Part shown: piece after piece, positions 53,901 to 59,900 of the stretch
Layout: every line of letters starts with the position of its first letter
How positions within the stretch are numbered: position 1 is the first letter of the stretch
From: Vanessa cardui
Lineage: Eukaryota; Arthropoda; Insecta; Lepidoptera; Nymphalidae
Reading direction: 5' to 3'
DNA length: 64,000 nt
Assembly (NCBI RefSeq): GCF_905220365.1
Contig: NC_061133.1
Location: 13,134,171-13,198,170, forward strand
Position numbers and translations under genes: made by a program
Notes under the pieces: generated by a model
The model's input: only the letters and a program-made list of their open reading frames with translations
The model's database searches: none
What the model was told of the DNA's origin: nothing

Positions 53901-56900
53901 CCGCCCAGAGGTGAGAGCAGTACTCCATGTGAGGCCGAATTTGCGCCTTGTAAAGTTTTAGGCGATGGGCCGACGTGAAATACTGTCTCGCCTTGCTGAG
54001 CACGCCCAGCTTTTTTGAAGCCAATTTGGCTTTGCCTTCCAATTGACCGCGGAACTGAACGAGGCTCGAAATATCAACGCCAAGTATTCCGATACTACCT
54101 GTAGCGGCTATCGGAATGTTCTCAAATCGTGGAGATACGACAAATGGTGTTTTTTTAGCGGTTAACGCGCAAACTTGCGTCTTTTTGGGGTTGAAATGGA
54201 CTAGATTTAGCCGGCCCCAATTCGAGACTTCGTTTAATGAAGACTCGATTTCAGACACAAGTTTGTTCCGGTTCTCTTCGACGTTTTCCCGAGAAATATT
54301 AGCGCGGCCGGTGTATAAGGTGTCAACGGTACTGTCGTCTGCATAGCAATGAATGTTCCCGATTTGCAACAAATCATTGATATGCAGAAGAAACAGAGTG
54401 GGTGATAGAACGCAGCCTTGTGGAACACCAGCATTGACGAATTTTAAGTCAGAGCATGCACCGTCGACAACGACCTTGATGCTCCGATCTGCCAAAAAGC
54501 TGGTAATCCAATTGCATAATTTCCCGGGAAGCCCATAGGAAGGAAGCTTCGAAAGAAGCGCTTTGTGCCATACGCGATCGAAGGCCTTCGCTATGTCCAA
54601 GCTGGCTGCTAATGCCTCCCCCTTGCTCTCAACTGCTTCAGCCCACCTATGAGTAAGGTAAACTAGAAGATCACCGGCTGAGCGACCCTGACGGAAACCG
54701 TACTGGCGGTCACTAATCAGCTGATTCTCCTCTAGGTACCGCAGGAGCTGGCAGTTAATAAGGGACTCCATTATCTTGGAGAGCAAGGAGGTGATGGCTA
54801 TAGGCCTATAATTGGACGGGTCTGAGCGGTTGCCTTTTTTAGGGATCGGATGCACCAAAGCTGTCTTCCAGGAATTCGGGACGACGCCTAATGTGTAGGA
54901 TTGCCGGAAAAGACGCGTTAAGACCGGTGCCAACTCGGGAGCACATGTCCGTAGCACGATTGGAGGGATACCATCGGGTCCGCTCGACTTATGAATGTCC
55001 AAGGAAAGAAGTGCTTTACGAACTGCACTTTGCCGGAATTTAACTTCCGGCATCGTGGTATCACACCGCGGAATTGTTGGTGGAGATTTTCCTTGGTCAT
55101 CCAGAGTCGAGTTCGACGCGAAGAGAGAGCCTAAAAGATCAGCTTTCTCTTTCGCGGTATGGGCCAATGACTCACCGTCCCTGTGCAGAGATGGAAAAGA
55201 GGGCTGACAGAAATTCCCTAAGACAGCCTTAGCGAGAGACCAGAACGCTCGTGTTCCTGAAGGGAGACGCACCAGTCTCTCGCCAATTCTGCCAATGTAC
55301 TCCGTCTTCGCCCTAGCAATCACGTTTTTGAGGGACCTAGAGGCAGAGTTATATTCCTTTTTGAATGCGCTGGTATTTACATCACGAGACGCAGATGCAT
55401 TAGCCCAGGTTTGATAGCGTTCCCACTTTCGGCGTGATGCCGTTTTGCAGAAACGACCAAACCAAGGCTGGGACTTGCCACCGATGGGTACTGCAGAGTA
55501 AGGAATGAATAGTTCCATACCCTGAAGCACCACATCGGCAACAGAGTCAGCAGCAGCGTTCGGATCTTCCGGCGAGAAACAAATCTGCCCCCATGGGTAC
55601 GATGCAAAAAAAGACCGCATCCCATCCCAATCTGCTGACTTGTAGTGCCATACTCAGCGGCACCCAACAAAGCGAGGCCGTGAGTACCGCACAACCGGCA
55701 CTGTACTCCGGACGAGACAGTGGTCAGACGAGCCCAGAGGGGGATCGACGATAACCTGATAGCCATCCGGATGCGAAGTCAGCAGAAGGTCCAACAGGGA
55801 AGGTGTATGATCCTCCACATCCGGTATTCGCGTTGGCGAGTTGACCAGTTGTGTCAGATCATATGCTAGAGCGAAGTCCAGAACAGATCCACCCGCATGA
55901 TCGGTGGTGCGTGAGCCGAGCCATTCTGCGTGGTGAGCATTAAAGTCACCCAGAATAATGATCTCTGCGGATGGAATCTGCTGAAGCACGGAATCTGTAG
56001 CCATTTGGACGTGCTCAACCAGTCGGTCGGTTTCGGCATTACCGCTATGGGACCTATAAAGGCACGCATAGATTCGCGGATGATCATCGCAGTCTACACG
56101 TAGCCAGATAATCGATAGGTCCTGTCCTTCAAGGCTGCCGAGGCGTCGAGAACAGATATCATCTCTGACGTAAACGCATACCCCAGCTCGTGGTATAAAA
56201 GAATGTTCCAATTTGTACCCAGAGTACGAGAGAAAAGTCGTATCGGCAGGAGAAGATATCTGGGTCTCGGTTAGAAAGAGCAAGGCCGGCTTCGCCGTTT
56301 CCAGATGGTAGTGAACGGCGTTGAGGTTGGAGTTGAGTCCCCTTATGTTGCAGAAGTCCACAGCGAGGGTGGTAGGGGTTGCCTTATGATGCCTGCTCCG
56401 CTTGCCCCGAACAGTGGCGAGCGCAAAATTGCCCCCCCCAGAATTCGGAGGGCAGCCTGGGCATCCCTGCTCAGGCGGTGTACGTCCTGAGCATGGATGC
56501 CCAGAGAGGGATTCTCCACCGCTGTCGCTGATGGTACCCTCCTGGGGTAATTTAACCAAATTCTGCACAACCATCAAGTTTTGGGGGGGAGGGGGATTGG
56601 GCCTCCGGAACTCTCACTTACCGGACGAAACGCGGTAGCATAGCCACCACTTTACGCCGATTTTAAGTGAGAGAGTGGTACTTCCCCGGGCGTGCCGGCC
56701 CATTCGGCTGTAACCCGAAGGTATACAGCGTGGCACTACCACTTGTACTTCCTTATTAACATAGCAATTTACCATTACAGAAACAAACAGCTCCGAGCGC
56801 ATATAATGTCCGAAGCGAATGAAATGAAGAACGCGGAAGCTTCCACACTCGCGCAACTCATCGAGGATACTGCACCGGTACGTAAAGCTCTCCTTAATCT

Positions 56901-59900
56901 GGCGCAGATCTAGGGCTCGCTTACATAGGCTTTTTTATAAATACCGCTTAAACTACCGAGCAAAGTAGACGCTCCACGCTTGCATGACGTCACGAGCACG
57001 TAACATTTCCATTACCATTCATACGAACGTCACAAGTGAACATTTGCGACGAGTATAATTGCACTCACACAGACAGCGAACATTCTGTATATAAACTTAA
57101 GTCGTCGCTTTCGTAGCGTTTGAAGTGATTGATCGCACAAATTGAACTGTGACGAGCTGTATACTGGCTTTGTTGGTTTGATGACTTATATATGCGATTG
57201 TTTCTTTTTTTTGTTTTTTTTACTAAATTATTTGTATTATAAAATTATGAGTACATACATTGGAATTCTTGTTTTTCATAAATTCACAAATCATAGTAAA
57301 CAATTGCTGCAAAAATTAACATTGAAAAATAGATTTAAATTCTAAATTAACTAAACGAAATTCGCATCGTATAATAAGATTCGAACGCAACGATCAATTC
57401 GCGCGATCACTGCGTAGTCGTAAGTCTGTCCACTGTATTGCATTGGCGTGGTTGCGTGGCGGGCACTAACAGCATGGGGCGGACGCGCCGCTGTGGGCAC
57501 ACCTGCGCCGCCTGGCAGCCGCCTGGCAGGGCCGCTCCGCCGCAGGTAACACGCCACTCCTCCTCTCACCACACCACACCACACCACACCACACCACAAC
57601 ACCCAAAACTACTAACCTACACGACACTCGACTTACTACAATTCACATGATTTTGCAAACTTTATCAAGTCTAATTCACTCCAAGGATATAATGGAAATC
57701 TCATCTTGGATATGGTTACGGATATTTGAATAATAATTTACCGATTCCAGATATGGTTACGGATAAAAAATAATTTCGGATAATCCATTAGTTCCGGATA
57801 GTTCAATAACGGATATTATTAAGAAAATGTAAAAGAAAAATTTACAAGATATTAAATTGACATTATTAGTAGGTTATTCTTTACTCTTAGTTATAATCCT
57901 TTTCATTTCGTATATACTATAATGTCACTTAATAGTCATAGACTGGTTACAAAGCAGTCAGAATTTTACAATATTAAATATATCTCAAAATTGCTCATTC
58001 CCTCGCTGAAATAAATAGTAATCATTAATGCCATCACAAGACAATATACTATAATATATAAAAATACTTGATATTACAGGCATAACTCAGATTTATTAAA
58101 TACATTTGCCAATAAAATAAAAATAATAATAAGATAAGATGCAGACACAAAGCTACGACCACAAGGCCTAAAAACAACCCAACATTACTCCAATAAAGTT
58201 TGTTTACACTTTTTACTCATAATTTTGATATTTATCATTTTTATTTTATTTCGGATCAGTTTAACGTATATTTTATTTAAAAAATTCACATTATTAAATA
58301 AATTTGCAGAATATATAAAGAATTCTCAAAAAATTGTTATTTTTTATTATTGTAAATAGTTTAATAATTAATACATCGCTTTCAGTGTTGTATGTGAGAC
58401 AAAGTATTCTCTTGTTGTTCGCTTGATTTAAGTGAAAAATATCTTCACTAAAAACATTAGCTGACAGATTTCTCAGAAGCATTTAAATTAGTATTATGTT
58501 ATTACTGTTATAAGTATTAAAATTTGCTTAGAACACTGGCTGTGTTGGATCATTTGAAAAACCGTTGTGAATATAGAATTTAAAAATTAGGTACATTTCA
58601 ATTATTTTTAATTAAAACATTTCGGACAATATTTGGACACCATTTACTTAATTAATTAAATAATGCTGAAATGGTAACACCATTAGCATCATATACAAAT
58701 AAGTCTTCTCATGACGTTAATTTTAATTAGTGGTACCCACTTGTTGGTAACCATTTTCACACACCCACTCGTCACATACTCTACCACAAACCAGCAGCAC
58801 CTAGTAATGTTGTGTTCCGGCTTAAAGAGTGAGTGAGCCAGTGTAACTACAGGCACGAGAGACATACTTTCTTAGTTCCCAAAGTTGATGGTACATTGGT
58901 GATGGTTAATATTTCTTACAGTGTTCATGTCTTCTGGCGGTGGTGATCATTTACCATCTGTCATTTTTCAATATAACATATCGTCCGTGATGTACGAATA
59001 TCGCCTATCTAACTTAGATGTAATTTTAGTTAAGGGGAAAAAAGTATTTATTAATCAATTGATGTTTGTATTTCTTTAATCAATTGGTATTTCTTATTTT
59101 AATACCAATCACTTGTATGTTAAAGGTATAAGAAACTCAATTTCGCAAAAAAATGTTAGTTCATACATTCGTCGGCCGATACATTCATAATAATCATATG
59201 TACGTTACGTATACGATAAGTACCATGAAAAAAACAGTAACAATAAAATTAGTAGGGCGGTACTTACTGAAAAAAAATCATTAGTATCAATAATTAGCTG
59301 TTTCGAGTGCGTACGCTGATCATTGCGAGACACACACGTCAAAGATTATGATAAGTTAGCAATTTGTATTCGTTATGACTTGTATTGAGTCGAGATGGCC
59401 CAGTGGTTAGAACGCGTGCATCTTAACCGATGATTGCGGGTTCAAACCCAGGCAAGCACCGCTGATTCATGTGCTTAATTTGTCTTTATAATTCATCTCG
59501 TGCTAAGCGGTGAAGGAAAATATCGTCAGGAATCCTGCATGTGACAAATTTCATAGAAATTCTGCCACATGTGAATTCCACCAAACCGCATTGGAACAGC
59601 GTGGTGGAATATGTTCCAAAACTTCTCCTCTAAGGGAGAGGAGGCCTTTGGCCCAGTAGTAGGAATTTACAGGCTGTTGTTGTATGAGTTGTATTTGATG
59701 TTGTAGGTCAAAATATACACTTAAAACATTTAAAATAGATTTGGTTCATTTCAAAGTTTATACAGGATAAAATGTGCACCAATTACCATATTGTCTTAAG
59801 TTATCTTTCAAACCAGATCTTAATATTATTGTCTTACAAGGAAAATGTATTTCTAATTTGCAAACAATATTCAAAGTCATCATTACGCTAAGTTATTAAG

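Larger units (their letters stand above)
53374..56750 (-). mobile_element. Non-LTR retrotransposon (jockey/CR1 group), nearly full-length, in an osp intron
   Basis: Antisense insertion in the intron between osp exons J and K. It carries an endonuclease frame (56574-55654) and a reverse-transcriptase frame (55620-53374) in the same register. No gag-like ORF1 is seen. The 5-prime side is GC-rich and ends near 56750, only a few tens of bases before the acceptor of exon K. Exact borders, tail and target-site duplication were not found. The class is set by the apurinic-type endonuclease plus YADD reverse transcriptase and the C-terminal RPHMEYCSHLWAGAP segment. Confidence 0.85.

Noticed and set aside
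57571..57600. Short tandem units that could suggest a CRISPR-like array
   Set aside because: Units are five bases without spacers, a plain microsatellite.
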